Below, in pieces: positions 10,701 to 24,100 of a stretch of 64,000 nucleotides of DNA. The stretch comes from Rugalucina vietnamica (lineage: Eukaryota > Mollusca > Bivalvia > Lucinida > Lucinidae). The notes beneath the pieces were generated by a model. It saw nothing but the letters and a program-made list of their open reading frames with translations, ran no database searches and was not told the DNA's origin. How positions within the stretch are numbered: the first letter of the stretch is position 1; the number at the start of each line of letters is the position of its first letter. Made by a program: the position numbers and the translations under genes. The stretch covers positions 30,141,456 through 30,205,455 of the forward strand of contig OZ024875.1 in the NCBI GenBank assembly GCA_964017185.1. The letters are read 5' to 3'.

Positions 10701-13700
10701 GTAATATTTTCGATTTCACCACCATCGTGGTTAAAACATAATCATTGAATATATTTCTTGTTATTTATTTAGCCAAATTGGTAAAGGATACCTATAAATA
10801 ACATTTATTTGGTTTTTAATATGGTAGACTTGAAGTATGGATCTATTGGTTCGATTATCGTGTACACAGTAGTCGTGCATTGGTAAACTTTTGTCTCTCA
10901 CTCTTCAGAGGCTTCTTCAGTTATACAGATAACGTGGTCCTAAGGTTTGAAGCCAATTCTTCAAGTTATGAATTCAGTAGTCAGTGATTTTTTTTCAAAC
11001 TGGGTTTTAGGAGTCGTTCCCAATGGCAAAAAAGTATTTTTCTCCCGAACTTCTACTTCTACTTCTTACTCCCAACAATCAATGAGATGAATGATCATGA
11101 ATCTAAAAAGATCTACATTTACTAAGGCTAAAAATTAAAACATAAAAACTGATGTGATGATTAGAATGTAACTGTAGTATTTTCAGGGACCGGGACAACT
11201 TACCAAAACGTCCCAAGGTAGCGTTGGTCCCATAATGTGTCACATTTCTCTAGTATTTAGCAACCACACCACTTCACAGCAAGCTCTTCACATGTCTACG
11301 TCTAACACCCCTCAACAACCGTTATCAACTCAGGCGCATGAGAAGTCCGTGCAGCTTTCGCGCCAATATCTTTTGTCAGCCGGATTAACATTGGTGCAGG
11401 ATTCTAGTCATTTCGACCCCAAATCCCACATTCCTCCCCTCTTTGTTTCAGAGGAGTGCAAGGTGAGTGTGGAGTCGATCTAGTTAGAACCCCACAAAAA
11501 ACTTTTACCGTGGCACCTCCCTCATGGCTCACACCAGACCTCATTCTCTCTCCTCCCCGATGCTGGGAAAGGAGAAGCTGTGCCTTCGTAGATCACCATA
11601 TTTTTACCTCTATCTACCCAATACTTGGAAAGGGTTTAACCTGCGGTTGAAGTGCTCCACACCTTTCCTGGGCAAACTAAGCCATTCTAAGCAGTTAACC
11701 AGTACTAAGTGTACCTCCCTTCGAGGCCATGCAGAACTCTTATCCACCCCGATACTGGGATGAGATACTTCATCTTGCGATGGAACTCTCTTCCTCTCCC
11801 AAATGCTAGGATAAGAGGAAGCCCGAACTGTACTCGACTGCTTATGCAACAGTTTTCAACATTCTTGCTGTAGTTTTCTTAGCGTCAATCATCTCATGGC
11901 TACCACTACCAGTCAGCAAGTCAATTTCATGCTCTCCTCAGACGCCTGTTGCGAACTGTCGTAACTCATCTTGACGTTCACCATTAATGCTACTGCCTTC
12001 TGATGACCCGGTCGTCCACAGATTCCTCTTCATAGCATTAACCGTCAAGCTTTCTGTGTACGTCTTTATACACAGACAATCCTTTCGCGCATCCCAAATT
12101 CTGTCGCTGACTGGGGGTACAATGAGTACAATTTATCTAAAAACTCCACAGCAACGCCACATAGCTGAACTGTATCTTTTCTACAGGACATCCACCTGGC
12201 CGGACTCATTACTAAGCGGTAGTGCACCAACATACCCACTTCAATTACTATTGGAAAGTGCACCAACATACTACTTCCGTTGCCACTGGAGTGCGCACCA
12301 ACCAGCAGCCCAACCTCAGAAGTATGTAATGCCATTGAGCTCGTAGCCATTTCCCAGCATTGCCAATGGCCGTAGAACACAAGCCTCAAATTTCAGCAGT
12401 ATGTTATGTCATTGAGCTCGTAGCCATTTCCCAGCATTGCCAATGACCATAGAACACTAGCCTCAAACCATGACCGGTAGTCTTGTCCCATAGATCCAAA
12501 GCATATCTGGACGAACAATTTACTGTTGCATAGCCAGTCATGAACAATCTGTACACACCTTGATATAATTGCTGACCCATCGTCTTCCAACAGATGATCT
12601 GTTATTACGCAGTCATCTTCTGAAGTCGGCTCTTTTCAATATTCGTCGTCGTACAGGTTTACCCATCACAAATCAGGGTTCGCGCTAGGATATATTTTTC
12701 TTTCGCCATCACTTTCGCCATTTGAGATTTTTTTTCGCCATTTTCTTGAAGTTTGAGCCAAATCTTGGCCATTTTTTCGCCAAGAGGACACATCTCACTC
12801 AGCTCCTTGCTCACTTAATCCCCCAAAAATTTTGTTTGCCCTTTTTAACTTGGTCTTTCCAGTTCCCTAAAAATACATATAGCCCTTCTCACCCAAGTCC
12901 CATACATGCTACATGTACTAAGTTATATTTCAACAGTAGAACCAGGTAATGTAATTATGAATTTCCAACTGATTTGAAGGGCAGGTGTAGACTGAGATCC
13001 CTATACATATAGTTTGGGAAAATATGTTTTATAAAGCTTGTTCTTGTATTTGTAAACAAGGGGAACAACTACTAAAATTAGTAGTTTATGCTTGTACAAA
13101 ATCAAGAAACAAACTTTTAAGATTAGTAGACAGATTGAAATATTAAAATTCATATACTTTAATAGAAAAAAAATAAATGACACTCTACAAAATCAAGAGT
13201 TAAAGCTATAAAATAAATGCATGGGTAAAGTTGAGTTGCTGATTCTAAAAAGAATCTGTTTCCTTTTTAAATGGTATATATTGGCATTTCCCCCTCATCT
13301 GCACTCAAACATTATTTCAACACTAACACGCTGGTGACAGTCTACATCGTTACCGGACCACGTGCGCCAAGCGTGTTATGCAGTACACGCCTGAATACAC
13401 AAGGTCAGAAATGACACCTGTCAATTGAATGCTTTAGCAACACACTGCAACACTTGAATAAACACCGATAAAGAATAGGATTATCTCTATTGTAGGTGCG
13501 AATATACAGGTATTAAATCAAATGATGGTTTTCAGTGGAAAACAATGGCTTTTTCGGCTGGACAAAGTGGCTCTATATATTCGCCATTTATTTTCGCCAA
13601 AGTCAAATTTTAGGAGCCAAAAAATAAAAATCTTCGCAAATGGCGACGATGGCGACCGCTAGCGCGAACCCTGCAAATAGAACCGGCTTGCCATTTTCTT

Positions 13701-16700
13701 GAATATGGTTATTCTGCCTGACCCACGTCTCCGCTGATATCCACAGACACATCACTGCTGCTCCTGCTGGATCTGCATCTTCTCCAGCTGTGTCATCTCA
13801 ACTGATGTGCGCCAGTCTCCGGATGCAGTTTGACAGGACCTATCTTGGCAACTATTTCATGCCAAGATTCCTCGCCGTCAACTACTGACGCGCGAACCCG
13901 CCGGGTCGAGTTCTCCACCAGCTATCAGCCCTTACGCAGTCTCAACGCGACCATGACTTTTTGCCCCAATAACCAATATTCATCTCCAATGGTCAGATCT
14001 AATGTAAAGAGTTTTAACTCTGTACGCAATCCTTTAGCTGTATAAAATTATTACCAGCAACCATTTCTTGGTGTGCAATCTGTTTCCACTTTCAGGCATC
14101 CACTATCATTGCGACAACACATACCTGTATGTGGCACCTACAATTACTCGGATGTCGTGGATTTCATCAAATTCCTAGCACTGCCGAATCTCATCTGTCT
14201 CGGCCATGAACCTATCGCAAACACATGACCACCGATGGCTTCTGCACCACATCGACCAATTTACCCACAAAGAAGCTCCTTCTTAGCCAAATCCCTTATG
14301 CAACACCAGCACAGTCTCCATTTAACCATGCACCAGCCTCTTTCAAGATAATATCTGTTTGGTATCAATCTGTCATTTCAAAATACAGCCATTATCTATA
14401 TGCAAAGGTCATGTTCCTTGCTCCTTTACCTAGCAGTGTAACATCAGTGTGAATGAAACCCATCCCAAATTGTTTGCCATGGAGTTGTATGCCATACCAA
14501 CTCCTCAGTTTTTCTTCTGGCTGATCTTTAGTCCACGTACCTCGACCACAATATTGCGACAAGGTACACTGCAACTGTATAACAAGATGAAACACCACGA
14601 TGCTGCGATGAAACATCAATTATTTCTCCAACTCTGTCGAACTAGATGAAACACCACAATGCTGCGATGAAACATCAGTGATTTCTTGCGCAAGCCATTG
14701 TCCCCTACCAGACCCACATACTACTGTAGCTTCGCCAAATACTCCTCTGGCAGTATGCTGTCTCTGTACACTGAAGTAGTCCACTTCTCATCTGCTAGCA
14801 TCAGTGTTGTATGCTCACGCTCCATCACATGATGTCCCCTCTCACATCGCCATAGCCAACATCTGCCTAGACCCACTAGAACCTCCTATGCAAAGGAACC
14901 AGTGGTCAACTGCATGGTCTGTTTCATCTTAAGCAGTAGCTGGATAGCAACCCCCTTGTACTCATCACCAGAGAAAATGTTCCTCTAGTTTGAGCATCGA
15001 TGTGACGGCCATCTTGGATGTCATCCTGGATTATACTGAATTTGACGTCGGGCAAACCATCCTAAATGCCATTGAATCTCCATTATGGTCAGACATACAG
15101 AATGCCGTCAAAAATTAAGATAATTTCAATGCATCTATATAATTACAGCCCCTTTTCATCGTCAAATTCAGCAAACCCCTGTCATCCGATGGACACATCC
15201 AAATACTCCTTTCTTCCCCCCTCCCTTGTAAACAGGATTTCGACAAAAAATCAATGAATTTCGGAATTTCAATTTTTAATAATCTCAAGTCTGATAAATA
15301 TCATTTTTATTTTCTTATTGCCAATTTTAGCGTGTACGCGGTACTATCATTCACCTATTACCAATATACCAAACCAAGCAACTGATTTTCGCAATCACAA
15401 CAGGCAGTCTGATCTGGGGTCTGATCGCAATTTTTCATTCCAAGTTTAGCATGTGTCGACCGGCATGCCTTGCCAAGAAATTAAAACGCAACTCAGCTCC
15501 TGCAAAAATTATCAAAACTACACCGGTTACTGGTATACCACGGTAAATGGGTCGGTCATCATAAACCATTTGATTCTGTCTCAAAAATGTTCCACTGTTT
15601 ACAAGAGAAAAGGTGCTTGCTGGACGGCGTGGGCCTCATGCTAGGCAACACCACGATACGTGTAGGCCTAATGCTAGGCATTCTGGTATCTGTGACATCT
15701 TAAAATTCCATTTCATTTATTCCCTATTTTGTTTTATAACCCAAAATCTGACCACCAACAAATGCGACAGGTATGCTAGCTTTTTAATAAATAAATAAAT
15801 AAATAAATAAATAACCACTGGCTATATCTTCCAAATATCAATTTACCCTTCTCCCCCTTCTTTATTAGGCCTACGACGGACAAATAGGTAAATTTGTGTT
15901 CGTTATAATGAAAAGAACGGCACAGTCGCCGAATTCAAAATTGCCTAGGGGAAACACTGAAATTGATGCTATAAAGTTTTGTTATCTAATTACAGTTTTA
16001 TACATGTACGAAATAAAAACCTGAAAAATATACCTGTCCTTTTTATGTCCAACTAGCCATGTGTTCTGTCTCAGAAATACCTGTTCTTTCTGTCGAACAC
16101 GGCGCTTCGTTTCGCGGCTTTCATCGGGCGTCGTCTCAGAAAGGTTGGACAATGTATGCAAAATGTGGGTGTGTACAGGCCAAATGCAAATATTCATAAC
16201 GCTCGTTGCATTTTACAGTTGGCCGGACATTTGCATTGCCGACGAAAAAAGATGGCCGCGGCGAAAAAATAAACAGAATTTACAAATTTCAAAATTTCAT
16301 AACGCGGATTCGAATTACGCTGCCACCAAGTGTAGTATTTTCAGGGACCGGGACAACTTACCAAAACGTCCCAAGGTAGCGTTGGTCCCATAATATGTCA
16401 CATTTCTCTAGTATTTAGCAACCACACCACTTCACAGCAAGCTCTTCACATGTCTACGTCTAACACCCCTCAACAACCGTTATCAACTCAGGCGCATGAG
16501 AAGTCCGTGCAGCTTTCGCGCCAATATCTTTTGTCAGACGGATTAACATTGGTGCAGGATTCTAGTCATTTCGACCCCAAATCCCACATAACAGTGGCCA
16601 GCCCAGAAGTGAATTCACCTAGGCTGGAACTGGCCTTAAGACTGTAAGGGAGACTATTCCATTGCCTAATTGTTCTGGGAAAATATGAGTTCATATGGTT

Positions 16701-18138
16701 TAGAGTCCGGGAATATGGTATGAAGAAATTCAGGTTTTTCGTTTCAGTGAGATGATGGTGATGCATGGTTCAAAATTACCCATCTGAGAAAGTTTCCCAA
16801 TCAGTTCAGAACTGCAACCATAATTTATACATGTACTGTTAAAAGCACCAATTAGTCAATCTGATATCTGTGACAAGGAATAATGCTATTTTTCATGCAT
16901 AACAGTTATATGCTGTTTACTTTGGAAAACAAATCACTGTAACTCTTATCATAATATTTTTACCATTTTTACTGGTCTCAAGATAAATGTCACTGATGTT
17001 CTCCATTGACGGTAAAAATAGGCTATTTTTCCCAATTGAACCGTTACTGATACCATTCTCAAAATGCTGATAAAAATCACTGGGAATTCACTTGGTCCTG
17101 CAAGTCGGAACTGCCTTGTGCAGTCAGGAGTCTGATTAGGTCGGCCCAACCATTGTACAGAATTCCTCTTTTTATTGACATGAAATTCCAGGTCATTCTG
17201 TTACTATTCACATGAACTGGTGGGGTTAGAGTCCAATATGCATATTGCATAGAATTATGTTCAAAATCACCGCATTTTATTGGCTGGAAGCCGAAGATGT
17301 TCATGCTTAGAGTACTGAAATAACATTATAGATAAAAACATGATCAAACATAGCACATGCAAATTATTATACCCCAGGTATTTATGCCGACGGGTATATA
17401 GTTTTCGCTTTTCCGTTCGTCCGTTCGCAACTTCGTTCGTTGGTTCGTTCGTTAGTTCGTTCGTTATTCCGGAACGTTCGTGGAATTTATGTCAAAGTTT
17501 TTGTTAAAGTTTCTCTGGTGGTGTATATCTCATGAACTAATGATCAGAAACCATTCATATTTTAACCATAGGTACCCTATAGGGTTTGCTTTGTTTCTGT
17601 GAGTTTGGACCCTGGGTCCATGCCCGGGGATGGGGCTAGAGGTCAAAATCTAGGTCACCTTTACTTTGGGTCAAAGTTTTGGTTTAAGTTTCACTGGTGG
17701 TGTATATCTCATGAACCAATGATCAGAAACCATTCATATTTTAACCATAGGTACCCTATAGGGTTTGCTTTGTTTCTGTCAGTTCGGACCTTGGGTCCAT
17801 GCCTGGGGGTGGGGCTAGAGGTCAAAATCTAGGTCACCTTGAAAATGTGCTATTTACATAGTGTTTTTTCATCTCTAAGTTCACATCTTAACAAATACTT
17901 ATAGGAATGTATTCCTATTTGGATCATAGATACCCTTTAGGGTTGAATTAAATTCCATGGCACCAAACTCTAGGGGTGGGGCTCGAGGTCAAAATCTAGG
18001 ACACATAAAATACAGTAGTTACCAAGATTATTATTCTGTGTGTCTATATCTTGACAACCATGTATTAGAAAGCATTCATGCTTACAACACAACATAGGTA
18101 CCACATAAGGGCTAGGCCCACTGGTCCATGCATGGGGT

Positions 18139-18175
<37 letters not shown>

Positions 18176-21100
18176 ATGACATTCTACTTTCATTTCAATC
18201 TAGGACTGAGGACCTGACCCAAAATGTCTGCGCTTATGTCCTAGATTGGGTATACACGTCAGCTCTGTATACCACTCTAAAATAGATATGTCATTCTAAA
18301 ACTACACTTCCCTATGTTTGTATGTAAAGTACTTTACACTGCTTATTTCTAAAATGTACTTGATAAGGGTACTGTCTTTCATTGGTGATGTGAGGTTCAA
18401 TGTCAGGGGTGAGCATGTGCCAAGTTGTTTAGGTAGGGGGTGGGGAAGGGGGCTTGGTGGTTTCTAAAATGTACTTGATAAGGGTACTGTTTTTCGTTGG
18501 TGATGTGATGTTCAATGTCAGGGGTGAGCATGTGCCGGGTTGTTTAGGTAGGGGGTAGGGAAGGGGGCTTGGTGGCTATCAGCTGGGGGTATACGTGCCT
18601 CTCAAGGCACTTTTTAGTTGTGCATGTTTTTGCATAAAAGACCAAAATGTGCATGATTGTAATAAGTATGTTTGCTTCTGTTTTGATTCTGTTTAATTGT
18701 GTACAATACATTCTGTTTATTATATTGTATCAGATGAAGTAAATATGTTAAAATTTGAAAGGCAAAAAGGTATTGGACATATTTGGATCCCATATACCAC
18801 AGCCAAATTAATTCTATGTATGGATCCGTCATTTAATTGTGTCTGGCTGTGTGGACATTTGCAGTCAGGGCTTTTTCTCTAATTACAGGGATTTTTTGGC
18901 AATTTTGGGAAGGGCCATAGGGCCTTCCTGATTGGGAAAATTAGCGATATAAACCTTGAATTTGGGAAATTTTCAAAGCATTTTAAGTTGGTAATATTTT
19001 CCAATGTGACATACCTTATTGAGGTATTTCATTAAGAATCATTAAATATGAAGTTATTATCAAAGTTAAACTGTTTAACATCATTTCAAACAGCAAAAGT
19101 TTGAATTTCACAATGTATGGAACTGTTGAAAATTATTTTCAGCTATGATTGGGAATATTTTTCTCCAGATAGGGAAAAAAAATGTCACCTAAATTGCATT
19201 GGGAGTGGGGCCTTATTTCGGCCCCTGAGACACCCGAAAATATACAAAACTGGGTCCGGTTTCCAGTACCAATTTTTTTCCCAAATGACCTGAAAAATTC
19301 CTAATTAGCTTAAAAATCCCAATTTAAAAGGTAAACTTTCCTAATTTGGCATAAAATTACACTTTTTACTTTCCCAATTTGGCTTAAAATCATGCTCCCC
19401 GCCCCCAAATTTCATTGGCACCAAACATTTCCTAAAATTAAAAAACAAGAATTTCCAAAAAAATTGAGAAAATGCTCTGGCGGTTGAAACATTTTAATTG
19501 TAATGTTTCTGAATTCTTGAAACACATATTGGTTTTCTTAAAAAAGTACTGCAATGAACAAAAATATTGTAGGATAAATTCTGTATTTTTTTTTATTTCC
19601 AGATTTCGATTACCAGGAGTGGCTGGAGTTTTATGCACAGATCGTCATGGACTTTGTCTCGGAGGTAATTATAAAAACTTGCACTGCATGAAAACCTCGA
19701 TTTACGCGAATTTACAAACATATGCAAATATTTGGTAAATTTATGGAATTGCATGCGCTAATCATTTACAATGGTTTCTTCATAAAAGTAAATATATCAA
19801 AAATTTACTGGTGCTTGCATATTAATGAAATACTTGGCAAATGTTGAGTCGAAATTTGCTGGGAGTTTACATGACAGGTAAATGTTGCCATGAATTTGAC
19901 TTTTATTTTCTTGCGTTGTTTTGCATGTGTAAATATTGACATTTGCAATTATTTTACATATCCTATGTGTGCCTTTAGCTTGCCGCATTTACCAAGGCAT
20001 GCATATCATTGAAATGTCAATATTTGATATCTGATTTACATATCTTCCGTAAATGCGAATGTTTGTCTCTTTTGATAACGTTGTTTACATGTCCAAAGAC
20101 TGGCATTAGCAATCATTTTGCATAACCTATGTGTGCCTTTAGCTTGTCGCATTTACAATGGTATGTATACTATTGGCTATGCCGAAGTTTGATAGCTGAT
20201 TTACGTATCTTCTGCAAACGTAAATATTTGTTTCGTTTGGTTGCGTTTTTGTACATGTTTAAAGACTGGCATTTGCAAACATTTTGCATACCTTATGTGT
20301 GCCTTTAGCTTGCCGCATTTACAATGGTATGTATAATATTGGCTATGCCAATATTTGATTACTTATTTACGTATCTTCCGTAAACGTTAATCTTTGTTGC
20401 TTTTGATTGCGTTGTTGTATATGTTCAAAGACTGGCATTAGCAATCATTTTGCATACCCTATGTGTGCCTTTAGCTTGCCGCATTTGCAATGGTATGTAT
20501 ACTATTGGCTATGACTAAATTTGATAGCTGATTTACGTATCTTCTGTAAACGAAAATATTTGTTTCGTTTGGTTGCGTTTTTGTACATGTTCAAAGACTG
20601 GCATTTGCAATCATTTTGCATACCTTATGTAAGCATTTAGCTTGCCGCATTTACAATGGTATGTATAATATTGGCTATGCCAATATTTGATGGCTGATTT
20701 ACGTATCTTCCGCAAACATTAATGTTTGTTTCGTTTGGTTTCCCTGTTGTACATGTTCAAAAACTGACATTAGCAATCTTTTGCATACCTTATGTATGCC
20801 TTTAGTTTGCAACATTGACAATGGTATGTATAATACTGGCTATGGCAATATTTGATAGATGATTTACGTATCTTCCGTAAATGTAAATATTTGTATTGTT
20901 GGTTGTTTTGCTGTACATGTTCAAAGTCTGGCATTAGCATTCGTTTTGCATACTTTGTGTATGCCTTTAGCTTACCGCATTTACAATGATATGTGTATTT
21001 CTGAGTAAGCCAATATTTACTGATTCACGTATCTTCTGTAAACGTGAATGTTTGTTTCGTTTGGTTGCGTTGTTGTACATATTCAAAGACTGGCATTTGC

Positions 21101-24100
21101 AATCTTTTTGCACCCCTTACGTATACATATATACTGCTGCATTTACAATGGTATATGTATAATTTTTGATAACTAGTAATCGCACTAAACCACAGATTGA
21201 ATTAAAACATGTACAGAAATGATATTTTGAAATAACAATACACCGGTTACGCCTTGATCACATTGTGAAGATATATCTTCAACATACAGCGTTTTACAGA
21301 ATCAAATCTATGCCACTGACTGTTAACTTTGTGATATCGTTCGAGAAACATTTTAATCGGTTCAGGGTGTGTTTTCAGCATGTGAAAGAACGTGTTATAT
21401 GTAAATTACATAAGCGTAGTATGAGGGGTATGCGGGGAATATACAAAAATAATACTCATGCTAGGCCAGATGACACACCGACATCAGATTGCATGCCTGT
21501 TACTGAATATTCTTAAACCACTCTAAAGAAAGGCAGGTGTCCCAGTTTATCTTACCCCCTGGACAGCTTACCCCCCGGGGGGTAAGCTGACCGCGGTTGG
21601 CTTACCCCCCGGGGGGTAAGCTGTCCCGGGAAATCTTGCCCCCCACCCTGGATATCTTCACCCCCGGGGGTCAAGCTGTCCAGGCCGGTTTATCTTGCCC
21701 CCCACCCAGTTTCAAGTATTGGTTGTGATTGATTTTTATACACATTTTTTTAACTATCCAAAAATGAAAATGTTGGATTAAGATCACAAGACAAGTCCTA
21801 AAAAGTTGTTTTCAGAGTGGCAAAAGTGGAAACTTATTGGGGGGTAACCTGTCCAGGGCAGGTTATCTTTCCCCCCACCCAATTATAACTATATTTTCTA
21901 TACAAAGCATCTGCATATTAAAGAATATTGAATTAAAATAACAAAACAGATCCTATAAACTTGTTTTCAGTGTCGGAAAAGTAGAAACTAATTGGTAAAA
22001 GGATGGGGGGGGGGGGGGGGGGGGGGGGTAACCTGTCCAGGGCGGTTTATCTTACCCCCCACCCAGACTTTGATGTTGATATTCTTTGTCATTCTTTGTC
22101 TTGATCATCATTTGTACAACCTTAATATGAAATAATATTGGATTTCAATCAAAAGACAAGTACGTCCTATAAACTAGTTTTGAATGTCGGAAAAGAAGAA
22201 ACTACATGTAATTGGTACAAGGGTGGGGGGTAACCTGTCCAGGTCGGTTTATCTTCACTATCACTTGAACAACCTTAATATAAAATAATATTGGATTTAA
22301 ATCACATGACAAGCCGTATAAACTTGTTTTCAATGTCCAAAAAGAAGAAACTAATTGTTATAAGGGTGGGGGGTAACCTGTCTAGGGCGGTTTGAACTGA
22401 CCCCCACCCAGGTTTTTGATAGTGATATTTTTTTCGTCACCATCATTTGAACCATGTTGATTTAAAATAAAAGTGGATTTAAAATCACAAGATGAGTCCT
22501 ATAAACTTTTTTCAATGTCGGAAAAGAAGAAACTACATGTAATTGGTACAAGGGTGGGGGGTAACCTGTCCAGGGCGGTTTATCTTGCCCCCGACCTAGG
22601 TTTTTGATGTTGATTTTTTTTTCTTCACCATCATTTGAACAACCGTAATATAAAATAATATTGGATTTAAATCACAAGATAAGCCCTATAAACTTGTTTT
22701 CAGTGTCAGAAAAGAACAAACTTATTGGTACAGGGGTGGGGGGTAACCTGTCCAGGGCGGTTTGAACTGACCCCCACCCAGGTTTTTGATGTTGATATTT
22801 TTTTCTTCACCATCACTTGAACAACCTTCATATAAAAAAGTATTGGCCTTATACTCACAAGACAAGCCCAATAAACTTGTTTTCAATGTCGGAAAAGAAG
22901 AAACTGATTGGTACATGGGTGGGGGGTAAGCTGTCCAGGGCGGTTTATCTTGCCCCCCCACCCCCACCCAGGTTTTTGATGTTGATATTTTTTCTTCACC
23001 ATCACTTGAACAACCTTAATATAAATAGTAGTTGCTTTAAAATCACAAGACAAGCCCTATAAACTGGTTTTCAATGTCAGAAAAATAGAAAAAAATTGGT
23101 ACCTGGGTGGGGGGCAACCTGTCCAGGGCGGTTTATCTCGCCCCCCACCCAGGTTTTTTTATGTTGATTTTTTTTCTTCACCATCATTCGAACCACCTTG
23201 ATATAAAATAAAAGTGGATTTAAAATCACAAGACGAGTCCTATAAACTTTTTTTCAATGTCGGAAAAGAAGAAACATGTAACTGGTACAAGGGTGGGGGG
23301 TAACCTGTCCAGGGCGGTTTATCTTGCCCCCCACCTAGGCTTTTGATGTCGATTTTTGTTTCTTCACCATCATTTGAACAACCTTAATATAAAATAATAT
23401 TGGATTTAAATCACAAGATAAGCCCTATAAACTTGTTTCCAGTGTCAGAAAAGAAGAAACTTATTGGTACAGGGGTGGGGGGTAACATGTCCAGGGCGGT
23501 TTGAACTGACCCCCACCCAGGTTTTTGATGTTGATATTTTTTTCTTCACCATCACTTGAACAACCTTAATATAAAAAAGTATAGGCTTTATACTCACAAG
23601 ACAAGGCCTATAAACTTTTTTTCAATGTCAGAAAAGAAGAAACTAATTGGTACATGGGTGGGGGGTAAGCTGTCCAGGGCGGTTTATCTCGCCCCCCACC
23701 CAGGTTTTTAATGTTGAATTTTTTTTCTTCACCATCATTTGTACAACCTAAATATAAAATAAAAATGGATTTAAAATCACAAGATAAGTCCTATAAACTT
23801 GTTTTCAATGTCAGAAAAATAGAAAAAAATTGGTACCTGGGTGGGGGGCAACCTGTCCAGGGCGGTTTATCTCACCCCCCACCCTGGTTTTTTGATGTCG
23901 ATGTCGGTTTTTTGATGTCGATATTTTTTTCTTAACCATCATTTGAACCACCTTGATATAAAATAAAAGTGGATTTAAAATCTCAAGACGAGTCCTGCCA
24001 TGCCCATATATAGGGTAAAATCCTTCAAACATCAACTTCTCTGGGATCGGTTGACCGAAACTGAATGAGGAGGAAATGAAATATGTATTCGAACTAAATG

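Larger units (their letters stand above)
11173..16588 (-). mobile_element. LTR retrotransposon fossil, non-autonomous, nested in a LINE
   Basis: The two 258-bp LTRs begin TG and end CA and differ at about two positions, indicating a young insertion. The element is flanked by a 4-bp duplication TAAC (11169-11172, 16589-16592). On the minus strand a primer-binding site at 16318-16328 begins TGGTGGCAGCG, matching the 3' end of a leucine tRNA, and a purine tract AAAGAGGGGAGGAA abuts the other LTR. The 4.9-kb interior shows no recognisable gag, protease, reverse transcriptase, integrase or envelope. It looks like a large non-autonomous derivative, and a 1000-bp DNA element is inserted in it. The superfamily cannot be assigned without a pol gene. 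It lies in LAMTOR5 intron 1, antisense to the gene. Confidence 0.88.

Noticed and set aside
12066-12389. 107-residue minus-strand frame inside the LTR element as a possible gag or env
   Set aside because: No motif of either is visible and the region includes a local tandem duplication; not supported.
11173-16588. Segmental duplication as an explanation for the two 258-bp repeats
   Set aside because: TG/CA ends, flanking TAAC, a tRNA-like primer site and a purine tract in the right places fit an LTR element far better.
17400-17470. TTCGTTCG repeats as telomeric sequence
   Set aside because: Mollusc telomeres are TTAGGG; this tract is a regular part of the pearl-like element that starts at 17367.
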